Positions 1-9,500 of a DNA stretch of 64,000 nucleotides are shown here, piece after piece. Under the pieces are notes generated by a model. That model saw only the letters and a program-made list of their open reading frames with translations, was not told where the DNA came from and did no database searches. The stretch comes from UBA3263 sp964586765 (GTDB taxonomy: Bacteria > Bacteroidota > Bacteroidia > Bacteroidales > Muribaculaceae): positions 62,001 to 126,000 of the forward strand of contig CAZPHN010000001.1 of NCBI GenBank assembly GCA_964586765.1. Direction: 5' to 3'. Positions within the stretch are counted from its first letter, which is position 1; the number at the start of each line of letters is the position of its first letter. A program made the position numbers and the translations under genes.

Positions 1-1027
1 GCAGGCGCAACTCGGGAGTGGCAAGCAACTGGACTCCGGCACGGAGCACTCGGGTTATGTTGATGCCGTAGCTATTACGCAGACGCAGCGAACCGAGGCG
101 GCGACCGTTTATTTCAGAGCGTGAAACGATGACATGCTTGGAAACTAACGATGAGTCTATCTTGTTCCAGTCAATATCATCCTTGTTCCAATCTTGCTGC
201 TCCTGTTCGCCGAACAGAATGGTAAGGGTAGGGGCTTCACTCTCGGTTGTTATGACAAGCAGACGGTCATCGGGCTCAAGAACCGTGTCGGAGTTCGGAA
301 TTGAAACGTTTCCGTTGCGCCACAGACGCGAAATTACGAACTTATGGTGGGCCAACGGGGCGATTTCGCGTATCGGCTTGTGGAAAATGCCCGGATTGTG
401 AACTTGAAAGGCGGCTATGTACGTCTGGTTGGCGGTATCCTCATGTTTGGCGCATTTGAGGTCAGAGGCGCGAACAAAGAAGCGTCGGGCTATGGCGAAG
501 GCAAGAATTACGCCAACAACGCCCATCGGATATGTCACGGCGCAACTCAAGGCGGCACCTGCCGACGGCTTGCCGAGCTGACTCAAAGTTTCCTGAGCGG
601 CACCAAGCGCGGGGGTGTTGGTCGTTGCACCGCAGAGTATACCGACCATGTCAGCCATGGGTACCTTAAATATATAGGAGAGCAGAATGGCAAGAAGAGT
701 TCCTATGACTATGGTCAGCAGCGCGAGCATATTGAGCTTGACACCTCCGGAGCGGAACGATGAAAAAAATCCGGGACCGACCTTCAGTCCAAGTTCGTAG
801 ACAAAAAGAACAAGACCGAAACTCTGGGCATACTGTAACATTTGAGGGTCAATCTGAAATCCGAGATGACCCGCAAAGATACCGACAAAGAAAACGAAGG
901 TCACGCCAAGTGACACTCCAAATACCTTAATCTTACCGAGGCCTAAGCCGACCGCGATAATCACCGAGAGCACCATTACTGCCTGAAGCGGCGTCTGCTC
1001 CGTAAAAAGCGAATATAGCCATTCCAT
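1..1027 (-). CDS. AspT/YidE-type membrane transporter (partial, 3' end outside window)
   Basis: This reading frame begins with ATG at 1027 on the minus strand (MEWLYSLFTEQTPLQAV) and runs off the left edge without a stop, giving 342 residues. Residues 1-190 are a run of hydrophobic helices rich in Gly and Ala (LSVIIAVGLGLGKIKVFGVS, MVGILCGATTNTPALGAAQE), as in the N-terminal half of the aspartate:alanine exchanger (AspT/YidE/YbjL) family. The GATTNTPALGA segment is characteristic of that family. Residues about 205-265 look like a soluble RCK_C/TrkA_C regulatory domain ending VLEPDDRLLVI, and a second such domain seems to start near residue 310. Full-length members are about 550 residues and repeat the membrane unit after the RCK_C domains; that part is not in the window. 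The substrate cannot be predicted; aspartate, alanine or another carboxylate are possible. Confidence 0.85.
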   Translation of the reverse strand, partial: MEWLYSLFTEQTPLQAVMVLSVIIAVGLGLGKIKVFGVSLGVTFVFFVGIFAGHLGFQIDPQMLQYAQSFGLVLFVYELGLKVGPGFFSSFRSGGVKLNMLALLTIVIGTLLAILLSYIFKVPMADMVGILCGATTNTPALGAAQETLSQLGKPSAGAALSCAVTYPMGVVGVILAFAIARRFFVRASDLKCAKHEDTANQTYIAAFQVHNPGIFHKPIREIAPLAHHKFVISRLWRNGNVSIPNSDTVLEPDDRLLVITTESEAPTLTILFGEQEQQDWNKDDIDWNKIDSSLVSKHVIVSRSEINGRRLGSLRLRNSYGINITRVLRAGVQLLATPELRL

Positions 1028-1336
1028 AATTGACCGCAAAGTTACGACAATTAAATGAAATATTAAAAGTAGTACATTAAAAATAATAACAGGCGAAGTG
1101 GTGTTGAGTTGTTGCTACTTACAATTTTTTAAATATTTTTCATCGTAAAATCAAAAAGTTTTCCATTTCTAAAATTTATATATCTAATAATTAATATCTT
1201 ATAAAATATTACCATGTAAAAAGTTTTCCAAAATGAAAAATGTTGATAAGTTTTTGTGTTAAAAAGTTTGCTAATCCGGAATAATCTGTTTAGCTTTGCA
1301 CTCCGAAATCAATACTCCCCCCAATAAACCCACCCA
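1028..1336. promoter_or_regulatory. Intergenic region between the divergent transporter and nrdD genes
   Basis: A 309-bp strongly AT-rich spacer without a credible gene. It holds the nrdD promoter at its right end and a 13-bp direct repeat, AAAAAGTTTTCCA, at 1153-1165 and 1218-1230, with a shorter echo (AAAAAGTTT) at 1261-1269. The repeats may be regulator sites for the divergent pair; nothing in the sequence names the regulator. Confidence 0.5.
1267..1298 (+). promoter_or_regulatory. Promoter of nrdDG (Bacteroidales type)
   Basis: TTTG at 1267-1270 and TAGCTTTG at 1291-1298 are separated by 20 bp, matching the Bacteroides -33 TTTG / -7 TAnnTTTG pattern. The start site should lie near 1304, giving a leader of about 33 nt before the ATG at 1337. 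Confidence 0.75.
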
Positions 1337-3544
1337 ATGATTCAGACTATTATAAAGCGCGACGGCAGAGTCGTCGGTTACAACGAAGAAAAAATCAAAG
1401 CCGCAATCCGCAAGGCGATGCTGACAACAGAGCTTGGCGAGGATGAGGCTCTCATTCAGCGTATAACCGACCGTATCGGCATGTCAGGCAAGGAGCAGAT
1501 GACCGTCGAGGATATTCAGGACCGCGTTGAGCTCGAACTGATGAAGTCGCCTCGCAAGGAGGTTGCGCGCGCATATATCGCATATCGCAATCAGCGCAGT
1601 GTGGCGCGCCGCGCCAAGACCCGCGACCTCTTCCTTGAAATTATTGAGGCTAAAAATAACGACGTGACGCGCGAGAACGCCAACATGAATACAGACTCGC
1701 CCGCCGGCATGATGATGAAATTCGCCTCAGAGACTACTAAGCCCTTTGTTGATGATTATCTGCTTAGCGAGGAGGCTCTTGAGGCTGTCCGCCACAATCT
1801 TCTCCATATCCACGATAAGGATTACTATCCCACCAAGTCGCTCACCTGCGTACAGCATCCGCTTGATCGCATCCTTAAATATGGTTTCGTGGCGGGACAT
1901 GGCGAGTCACGTCCCGCTAAACGCATAGAAACCGCCAGCATCATAGGCTGTATCTCGCTCGAGACTGCCCAAAACGAAATGCACGGCGGTCAGGCTATCC
2001 CCGCGTTCGATTTCTACCTTGCACCCTTTGTGCGCTCCTCTTATATCGAAGAAGTCAAGACGCTCGAGCAGCTTACCGGCGAGGACCTAACTTCGATTTA
2101 CAATGCCGAAATCGAGGACTATGTCAAGAAACCGCTCGACGGTTTGAGCGGCGTAGAGCGTTATAAGCAGCACGCAATCAACCGCACCGCCGCACGCGTC
2201 CATCAGGCAATGGAAGCGTTTATTCACAATATGAATACCATCCACAGCCGTGGCGGTAATCAGGTAGTGTTCTCTTCCATAAACTACGGTACAGACACCT
2301 CGGCTGAGGGTCGCTGCATTATCCGCGAGCTGCTCCACAGTACCTACGAGGGTGTGGGTAATGGCGCAACCGCAATCTTCCCCATCCAGATATGGAAAAA
2401 GAAACGTGGCGTAAGCTACCTTCCCGGCGACAGGAACTATGACCTATATCAGCTGGCATGTAAGGTGACGGCACGCCGTTTCTTCCCTAACTTCGTAAAT
2501 CTTGACGCTACATTCAACCGCCATGAGAAATGGGATGAGAATGACCCTAAACGCTATCTTTATGAAGTAGCTACAATGGGATGCCGCACCCGTGTATTCG
2601 AGAACCGTTACGGTGAAAAAACCTCTGTCGGTCGTGGTAATCTCAGTTTCTCTACAATTAATATTGTACGTATAGCCATAGAGCTGATGGGTATTAAGAA
2701 TCAGGAAGAGCGCGTAGAGCGGTTCTTCAAACGTCTTGATGAAATCCTCGAGGTTACCGCCCGTCAGCTTCATGACCGCTACATGTTCCAGAGAACAGCC
2801 TTGGCAAAGCAATTCCCGCTGCTCATGTCGCGCCTATGGAACGGAGCTGACACCCTCGGACCTAACGACACCATCGAGTCCGTAATCAATCAGGGAACCC
2901 TTGGCATTGGGTTTATCGGTCTGGCGGAATGTCTGGTTGCCCTGACCGGCAAGCATCATGGCGAGTCGGCTGAGAGTCAGAAACTCGGTCTGAAAATCAT
3001 TAGCCATATGCGTTCACGCGCCAATGAATTCTCAGAGCGTTATGACCATAACTACTCTGTGCTCGCAACCCCCGCCGAGGGATTAAGCGGACGCTTTACG
3101 CGCCGCGACCGTAAGACATTCGGTGTGCTTCCCGGCATTACTGACCGCGATTATTACACCAATTCGAACCATGTCCCGGTGTATTACCATTGCTCGCCTA
3201 CGCATAAGGCGCAGGTTGAGGCTCCTTACCATGAACTGACCCGCGGCGGACACATATTCTACGTAGAGATTGACGGCGACGCCACTCATAATCCTCAGGC
3301 AATCATGGATATTGTCGATCTGATGGACAAGAATAACATTGGCTACTGTTCGGTAAACCATAACCGCAACCGTTGTATGGACTGTGGCTATGAGGATGCT
3401 ACCGAGAACCTGACCGAATGTCCGCATTGCAAGGGGAACAATATTGACCGCCTGCAGCGCATTACCGGCTACCTTGTCGGCACCACTGACCGCTGGAACT
3501 CAGCCAAGCTTGCTGAGTTGCATGACCGCGTCGTCCACAAATAA
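1337..3544 (+). CDS. nrdD: Anaerobic (class III) ribonucleoside-triphosphate reductase
   Basis: NrdD makes deoxyribonucleotides from ribonucleoside triphosphates without oxygen, using a glycyl radical. The 735-residue protein has the expected parts: an N-terminal ATP-cone at about 1-95 (IIKRDGRVVGYNEEKIKAAI), the barrel core, a zinc site near the C terminus with two CxxC pairs (CMDCGY and CPHC), and the glycyl-radical loop ITGYLVGTTDRWN with the likely radical glycine at residue 711. Length is normal for the family. The start is the first ATG after a good promoter. nrdG follows after 6 bp, so activase and reductase are co-transcribed. The ATP-cone implies allosteric control by ATP/dATP (known for the family). 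Confidence 0.97.
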   Translation: MIQTIIKRDGRVVGYNEEKIKAAIRKAMLTTELGEDEALIQRITDRIGMSGKEQMTVEDIQDRVELELMKSPRKEVARAYIAYRNQRSVARRAKTRDLFLEIIEAKNNDVTRENANMNTDSPAGMMMKFASETTKPFVDDYLLSEEALEAVRHNLLHIHDKDYYPTKSLTCVQHPLDRILKYGFVAGHGESRPAKRIETASIIGCISLETAQNEMHGGQAIPAFDFYLAPFVRSSYIEEVKTLEQLTGEDLTSIYNAEIEDYVKKPLDGLSGVERYKQHAINRTAARVHQAMEAFIHNMNTIHSRGGNQVVFSSINYGTDTSAEGRCIIRELLHSTYEGVGNGATAIFPIQIWKKKRGVSYLPGDRNYDLYQLACKVTARRFFPNFVNLDATFNRHEKWDENDPKRYLYEVATMGCRTRVFENRYGEKTSVGRGNLSFSTINIVRIAIELMGIKNQEERVERFFKRLDEILEVTARQLHDRYMFQRTALAKQFPLLMSRLWNGADTLGPNDTIESVINQGTLGIGFIGLAECLVALTGKHHGESAESQKLGLKIISHMRSRANEFSERYDHNYSVLATPAEGLSGRFTRRDRKTFGVLPGITDRDYYTNSNHVPVYYHCSPTHKAQVEAPYHELTRGGHIFYVEIDGDATHNPQAIMDIVDLMDKNNIGYCSVNHNRNRCMDCGYEDATENLTECPHCKGNNIDRLQRITGYLVGTTDRWNSAKLAELHDRVVHK

Positions 3545-3550
3545 GCATTT

Positions 3551-4039
3551 ATGAGTCTTAGAGTTTTACAGATAGTTCCGGGGACGTCGGTCGACGGCCC
3601 CGGTTTGCGTACTTCCGTTTATCTTGCCGGATGTAGCCACGAATGCCCGGGATGTCATAATCCTGCGTCGTGGGATTTTGGAGGCGGTCAGGAAATGACG
3701 GCGTGTCAGCTTGCCGATATCGTGATTGCTCATGGCTTCAACGTGACCCTGACGGGTGGGGACCCACTGCTCCATCCTGACCTCGATGAACTCCGTATGC
3801 TCCTCGAACTACTTACAGCCGCCGGTCTTAAAATATGGGTTTACACCGGTTTAACTTTTGAGCATATTGCGGCTAATCCGCGTCTAAGGGAACTGCTTCC
3901 ATACTTCGAGGCTATTGTAGACGGACCTTTTATAGAGGCGCGACTTTCGCCCTCGTTGCCATTCCGCGGTTCAGACAATCAGCGCATTTTGCGCTCAGAC
4001 GGAACTGCGATAACCGACTTTGATTTTACAGGAATCTAA
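3551..4039 (+). CDS. nrdG: Anaerobic ribonucleotide reductase activating protein (radical SAM)
   Basis: NrdG uses S-adenosylmethionine and a [4Fe-4S] cluster to generate the glycyl radical on NrdD. The 162-residue product carries the radical-SAM motif CxxxCxxC at C28, C32 and C35 (AGCSHECPGCHN) and the family signature VDGPGLRTSVY just before it. TGGDPL at about residues 68-73 fits the GGE-type SAM-binding motif. The gene lies 6 bp after nrdD, the standard pairing for class III reductases, and the length is typical. Confidence 0.96.
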   Translation: MSLRVLQIVPGTSVDGPGLRTSVYLAGCSHECPGCHNPASWDFGGGQEMTACQLADIVIAHGFNVTLTGGDPLLHPDLDELRMLLELLTAAGLKIWVYTGLTFEHIAANPRLRELLPYFEAIVDGPFIEARLSPSLPFRGSDNQRILRSDGTAITDFDFTGI

Positions 4040-4089
4040 ACTAATCATTAAAATATTTACCCGAAAATACCGGTTTCTCGATTTTTTTA

Positions 4090-4178
4090 GTTAAATTTGC
4101 GGTTAAATGTTAAATAACATAATTAAACTATTAAACATTTTTTCGCTCTAATTGTTAAATTAGTAAAAGTAATTTAAC
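4090..4178 (+). promoter_or_regulatory. GTTAAAT repeat array and promoter region upstream of rprX
   Basis: GTTAAAT occurs at 4090, 4102, 4109 and 4154, related ATTAAAC copies start at 4122 and 4130, and the 4154 copy forms a perfect inverted repeat GTTAAATT (4154-4161) / AATTTAAC (4171-4178) with a 9-nt spacer. TAAATTTG at 4092-4099 fits a -7 promoter element; no convincing TTTG lies 19-21 bp before it. Sites over the promoter and leader of a sensor-regulator operon suggest autoregulation, which is an inference. Confidence 0.5.
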
Positions 4179-4182
4179 GGAA

Positions 4183-5730
4183 ATGAAAAAATCGACAATC
4201 TGGTTCCTTACCATAATTATGGTATTCACCTTCATCGGGTTGATTTATGTGCAGTTCCTGTATATGAACAACATGGTGAGGATGCGTAACGACCAGTTTG
4301 AAGAAAACGTGCGTCGCTCCCTATATGGAGTTACCGCCATGCTCGAACAGCAAGAGGCACGCCATTTCCTTGAAGAAAATCTGGCTCAGGTAGAGAATTT
4401 CACTCCCTTTAGGAAACGTGACAACTCCCGGGGTGTGAAAATGACCTTTACCACCCCAAGCGGACTCAGCGGTAAGTTTACCCTTGAAGGTTCGGCGCGT
4501 CAGCTACGCAACATGTCAGCTCCGGGCGAGGGTGCATCATCAATCGATGATGCTACCACTTCATCACTTCGCGGGCAGTATCTCTACCAGAAGGGTCTTC
4601 TTGACGAAGTAATTCTTAATATCTTATCGCGCAGTAGCTCGCGTCCCATTTCCGAGCGTGCCGACTCTACTCAGGTGCGAAGCTTTCTGCGCTTTGAGCT
4701 TGACAATAACGGACTTAATATCCCCTTTGAGTTTGCAGTGACCAACCGCAACCACGCCGTAATATACCGTACTGCCGGTTTTCCTGCTGAAACCTCCGCG
4801 CAGCTTATTCATAACCCGCGTGTTTATTCCCAGACTCTATTTCCTAATGACCCGGCTAACCGCATAAGCTATCTGTGCGTATATTTCCCTACGAAACAGG
4901 ATTATATCTTCGACTCTATAAAATTTATGATTCCGTCGATGGTATTTACCCTCATAATGCTTCTGATTTTCCTCTATGCCATCATGACAGCATTCAAGCA
5001 GAAGAAAGTCAACGAAATGAAAACCGATTTCATCAACAATATGACTCATGAACTGAAGACACCTATCAGTTCAATATCGCTCGCCGGACAGATGCTCGCC
5101 GACCCGACCGTGCGTAAGTCCGACACCATGATGAAACATGTTACCGACGTTATCATCGACGATACGAAGCGTCTCCGTTTCCTTGTTGAAACTGTGCTTC
5201 AGATGTCGCTTTATAACGAACGTCAGTCAGCGTTGAATATGTCCGATGTTGACGCTAATCGTGCTATTGAGGGCATTAACCGCACTTTCAAGCTGAAAGT
5301 GGAAAAATACGGCGGCAAAATATCGACTGACCTTGCGGCAACAAACCCCATAGTCGAAGTCGATGAGATGCATTTTACAAATGTCATTTTCAATCTGCTT
5401 GACAATGCTGTCAAGTATCGCCGAAAGGATGCCCCGATAATCCTTAAGGTGGCGACGTCGAACCCTACGCCATCAAAACTTAAGATTACCGTTTCTGATA
5501 CCGGCATAGGTATACGCCGCGAGGATTTGAAGAAAATATTCGACCGGTTTTTCCGTGTATCGACCGGAAACCGTCATGATGTAAAGGGTTTTGGACTCGG
5601 ACTGGCTTATGTCAAGAAGATGGTGACTGATTTTAATGGTGAAATATCCGTTGAGTCTGAAATCGGTAAAGGCACTACATTTACAATTCTGCTGCCAGTT
5701 GCAGCTCCTAAAATAGATAAAAAACAATAA
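4183..5730 (+). CDS. rprX: RprX-like sensor histidine kinase
   Basis: A 515-residue membrane sensor kinase. Two membrane segments (about residues 7-27 and 246-269) flank a sensory domain of roughly 220 residues outside the inner membrane. The cytoplasmic part has the H-box NNMTHELKTPISS with the phosphorylated histidine at residue 289, then an ATPase domain with the N-box NLLDNAVKYRR, G1 box DTGIGI, F box FDRFFRV and G2 box GFGLGLAYVK. Together with the downstream regulator it matches the RprX/RprY pair described in Bacteroides fragilis. The regulator gene follows after 13 bp. The start ATG lies just after the GTTAAAT inverted repeat. The stimulus is not evident from the sequence. Confidence 0.88.
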   Translation: MKKSTIWFLTIIMVFTFIGLIYVQFLYMNNMVRMRNDQFEENVRRSLYGVTAMLEQQEARHFLEENLAQVENFTPFRKRDNSRGVKMTFTTPSGLSGKFTLEGSARQLRNMSAPGEGASSIDDATTSSLRGQYLYQKGLLDEVILNILSRSSSRPISERADSTQVRSFLRFELDNNGLNIPFEFAVTNRNHAVIYRTAGFPAETSAQLIHNPRVYSQTLFPNDPANRISYLCVYFPTKQDYIFDSIKFMIPSMVFTLIMLLIFLYAIMTAFKQKKVNEMKTDFINNMTHELKTPISSISLAGQMLADPTVRKSDTMMKHVTDVIIDDTKRLRFLVETVLQMSLYNERQSALNMSDVDANRAIEGINRTFKLKVEKYGGKISTDLAATNPIVEVDEMHFTNVIFNLLDNAVKYRRKDAPIILKVATSNPTPSKLKITVSDTGIGIRREDLKKIFDRFFRVSTGNRHDVKGFGLGLAYVKKMVTDFNGEISVESEIGKGTTFTILLPVAAPKIDKKQ

Positions 5731-5743
5731 AAAACTCAAGTAT

Positions 5744-6445
5744 ATGGAAGAAAAAACAAGAATTCTGCTCTGCGAGGATGATGAAAACCTCGGCATGCTC
5801 TTACGCGAGTATCTGCAGGCAAAGGGTTTCAGCGCAGACCTGTATCCCGACGGCGACGCCGGTTACAAAGCATTTGTCAAGGGAAAATATGACCTTTGCG
5901 TGTTTGACGTCATGATGCCTGAAAAAGATGGCTTTCAGCTTGCGCAGGAAGTACGTAGCGTCAATGCCGAAGTGCCTATCATTTTCCTCTCGGCCCGTTC
6001 AATGAAGGAGGATATCTTCTCCGGATTTAAAATCGGTGCTGACGACTATATAACCAAGCCCTTCTCTATGGAGGAACTTGTACTCCGCATCGAGGCTATC
6101 CTTCGCCGCGTTAAAGGCAAGAAGGACCGCGATATTACCATGTATCGTCTCGGTAAGTTTACGTTCGATACCCAGAAACAGACCCTCCTCAACGGAGACA
6201 AGACCACAAAGCTGACCACTAAGGAGTCTGAACTCCTCAGCCTTCTTTGCAGTCATGCCAATGATATTCTTGAGCGTAACTACGCATTGAAAACCATCTG
6301 GATTGATGATAATTATTTCAATGCCCGTTCGATGGATGTCTATATCACCAAGCTGCGTAAGCATCTTAAGGATGACCCGACAATTGAGATTATCAATATC
6401 CACGGCAAAGGCTACAAACTCATCGCCCCGAATATTGAAGATTAA
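5744..6445 (+). CDS. rprY: RprY-like OmpR-family response regulator
   Basis: A 233-residue DNA-binding response regulator. The receiver domain (about 5-120) has the acidic pair in LLCEDDE, the phospho-acceptor D55 in FDVMMPEKDG and the conserved lysine in DDYITKPF. The C-terminal winged helix (about 130-230) has the OmpR/PhoB features LTTKESELL, NARSMDVYITKLRK and IHGKGYKL. It is the partner of the kinase 13 bp upstream and ends the operon before a strong terminator. RprY is known as a transcriptional regulator in Bacteroides and Porphyromonas; which targets it has here cannot be read from the window. Confidence 0.9.
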   Translation: MEEKTRILLCEDDENLGMLLREYLQAKGFSADLYPDGDAGYKAFVKGKYDLCVFDVMMPEKDGFQLAQEVRSVNAEVPIIFLSARSMKEDIFSGFKIGADDYITKPFSMEELVLRIEAILRRVKGKKDRDITMYRLGKFTFDTQKQTLLNGDKTTKLTTKESELLSLLCSHANDILERNYALKTIWIDDNYFNARSMDVYITKLRKHLKDDPTIEIINIHGKGYKLIAPNIED

Positions 6446-6471
6446 CGTATAATTATATTTGATTAAAAAAG

Positions 6472-6511
6472 TAACTGCACTTCCTTTTTGCGGGGAGTGC
6501 AGTTATTTTTT
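6472..6511. terminator. Bidirectional terminator between rprY and the secreted-protein operon
   Basis: A perfect 10-bp stem, TAACTGCACT (6472-6481) with AGTGCAGTTA (6496-6505), has a 14-nt loop, T6 on the right (6506-6511) and A6 on the left. It can end transcripts from both converging operons. Confidence 0.9.
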
Positions 6512-6532
6512 GTGGAGATACTCTGGTAAATG

Positions 6533-9500
6533 TTACTTCACCAGAGTCTTTTTGCCATTTACAATGTAGATACCCGGAACAGTCGGATTAATCAGACGTC
6601 GGCCGCTGAGGTCATATATGCCCTCAGGTATCTCGTCAATTATAATCTCGTTGATTTCTGACTGCGGCTCTTTCGGCTCGACCTTCAGTGGTATGTCGTA
6701 GGCGCATCCTTCAATGATATTCTGAGAGTATGCATCAGGTTCTGCCTGCCAAGCGTTCTCGTATATGACGCGAATCATACACTTGGACTTATGAAGCTCC
6801 TCGGGAACATCGATATTGAAGGAGAAAGACATTATTTTTGAATAATTCGCGTCAATATCCTCGCCCTTCATGATATCGCCCGCACGATAAAGGCGATTAA
6901 ACAATCCAAAACCTTCCCAGTCAACGAATACTGTCGCATGGTTGTAGCGCAAATCCTGATAGATCTTGCCGATGCCGCCAAGACGGTTGGCAGTCATTCT
7001 AACGGTAAACGTGCTGCCGGGAAGAGCCATGATTGTGTCATTGAGCAGAGTGTAAAATCCCGGTTGAGACTCCCATTTAGCGTCGATATTTTCAGTTGCC
7101 TTTGTCGAAACGATACGTTTTACATACGCGTTACCGTCCGGGTGGACAGTACCGTCGGGATGTCCGTCAATGCGTTCGGGCAGGGTAGTGGGTTGGCTCT
7201 CCCCTCCGAAGGTGGCAATTTCCATGGGAATGTCGTAGGCTATTCCTTCATGGATATTCTGCTCGTTGGCACCCGACAGACCGCGCCACGCGTTTTGATA
7301 AATAACTCGGATACGCGCATGACCACCGGGAAGGTTAACCGGCAGGAAAACTTTATGGTTGATATCCATGACTTCATCGTAATTACCAAGAATATTCGCT
7401 CCGCTGATTTCACGTCCGTAGCGAGCCAGCTCGGTAAACTTGCCGCTGTTCGAGAAGTCAGCGTAAATCACCGCATAGTTATAGCGAAGGTCCTGATATG
7501 TTGTTATTGTGGAGCGAGGTCCTGCCACCTTGGCAACAAGGCGGAGGTCAAATGATGTGCCTGCTGTTGCTTTGATTACGTCGTCAACACATGTATAGAC
7601 TTTACGCGGGCATGATGATGACTCATACGCAATGTCCTCGTCGGCTCCAGATGTAAGAATCTTGGAAAGATATGCGCGCTTCTCGCTGTGGATAGTACCG
7701 TCAGGCTCGATATATTCGGCAACTTCGGCATTGATGTCGGTGATAACCTTGAGGGTAATGTCATAGACATGGCCTGAGGTTACCGGTCCGTCTGCCTTAG
7801 GTGTTGCAGAGTCAAGAACTATACGCAGGCGATAGATGCCCGGCTTAAGGTCACGCGCAAGGTTGATGTCAAAAGCTCCGTTGCTGAGTGTAACCTTTTC
7901 GCTATTGGAGAATTGCGAGTCATTGTTCAGGTCAATCCATGCAGCCATATTGGCAGCCTCCGACGCTTTTGCGGTAAGCTTCACGTCTGTACCAGCGGCA
8001 GCAGTCAGTGACTTGTCAAGGAGTTCGTATAGACTTGCAGGAGCCTTTGAGGCTGTTATTTCAAAGTCAGGCGCGGAAAGCTGTGTCAGATATGCGCCGG
8101 CGTTACCTTCAGGAACCGAGTAGCCCATAGCGGGGGAGGTAAGAGGGGTTAGGCGCAGTGTGTGGCGCAGTTCCTGATTGACCGGCGTCTGATAGCGTGC
8201 CCATATAGTCGAGCCGCATGAGCCGTTGCCAATGCCCTGTTGGAAGCGGTCAAGGTGGACAATCGTTTCCTTTCGCGGAGTCAGCTCAAAGTCATGCTTG
8301 GCTGTGCCAAGGTCCTCCTCTGTGAAATGGAGGGCAGAGAAACTTGTCGGATCTCCTGTCTCTATGAGCAGACCGAATTCGGGGTCATTGGCTGAGGTAA
8401 ACTTTACGTACCGGAGTTCCTCATGGTTACCTGAGCTTTGAGGTTTAACAAAATGCTCTGCCATGTCCGTTACCGTAGTCTTGTAAATTGAGGCAAAACT
8501 TCCGGTCTTACGGTCAACATAGTTGCTCCACGGTCCGCGTGCAAAGTATTCAACGTTTTCCAATCCCGGAACAAGCTGCATGCTCATGCCGAGGCGATTA
8601 ATGCTACCGGTATACGCGGTATAGTTGTTTGAAACATCAATTACGCCGTTGGAATATATGACGTAGGTAGTAATGACCTTTACAGTGCCGGGATTCTCAT
8701 TATAGCTGATTAATTTTACTGCTTTTGCGCCTGACGCATCGCCGTCAGTAAAGGAGCAGAGCAGATTCTTGACCGGAACATTTTTCGGCGAGTATGACTT
8801 AGGTGCGTTACCGGTGTAGGGCGAGTCATTTTCAATCCAACGGACGTCATCAAATGCGAGACCGTTGCCGTTATGGATGAGTTCAATTCCTTTTACCTTC
8901 ATCGAAATCAGCGAGCCGTTTCCGTCAAATGTGTATGAGAAACCTTTGCCTCTGACCGTCACCGGACCATTGCCGGTCGTAACAAGGTCCGGTTCTAATG
9001 TCGATGTGTCGATATCGGCAAGTGCAGGGCGTTCTCGTAATGTGATCTGTTCAGATGCGACAACATGACCTGCAGGTGCCCAGTCGGTTGCCGTTTTAGT
9101 CAGGAACTCGAGTGTAAGGAGATATTCCGCTTTATCATCTGCGTCAATCGGTGAGAACGACGGTTTGATTAAAGATGTGGTTCCCGGGGCGGCACTGCTC
9201 AGGTTTACGGTTGCTGTTTCAATATCGACACCGTTGCGGCTGAGAGTCCATCGCATATCAAATTCGCTCAAATCCGTAAAATTATACTTGTTTTCGAGCG
9301 TTATCTGGTTATTTTTTTCATTATAACTCTTAACTCTAATCCATTGATGGACTTTTTTTACCTCAATTAGCTTTTGCGAGACATTTCGCTCTGGGTCAAC
9401 AATGCCGTTGCTCATGAAATTGCCCTGATGCGGACCCGGAAAGTCATAGCCGGTATACCAGCGACCTTTCTTATATGTGCCGTTCTTGATTTCCTTCGGA

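Noticed and set aside
344..763. Plus-strand frame of 139 codons at the left end
   Set aside because: It is antisense to the transporter whose membrane helices and family motifs are clear on the minus strand.
4090..4178. GTTAAAT copies considered as a small CRISPR-like or iteron array
   Set aside because: Units are only 7 bp with uneven spacing of 7 to 24 bp, no unique spacers and no cas or replication genes; an operator array before rprX is more likely.
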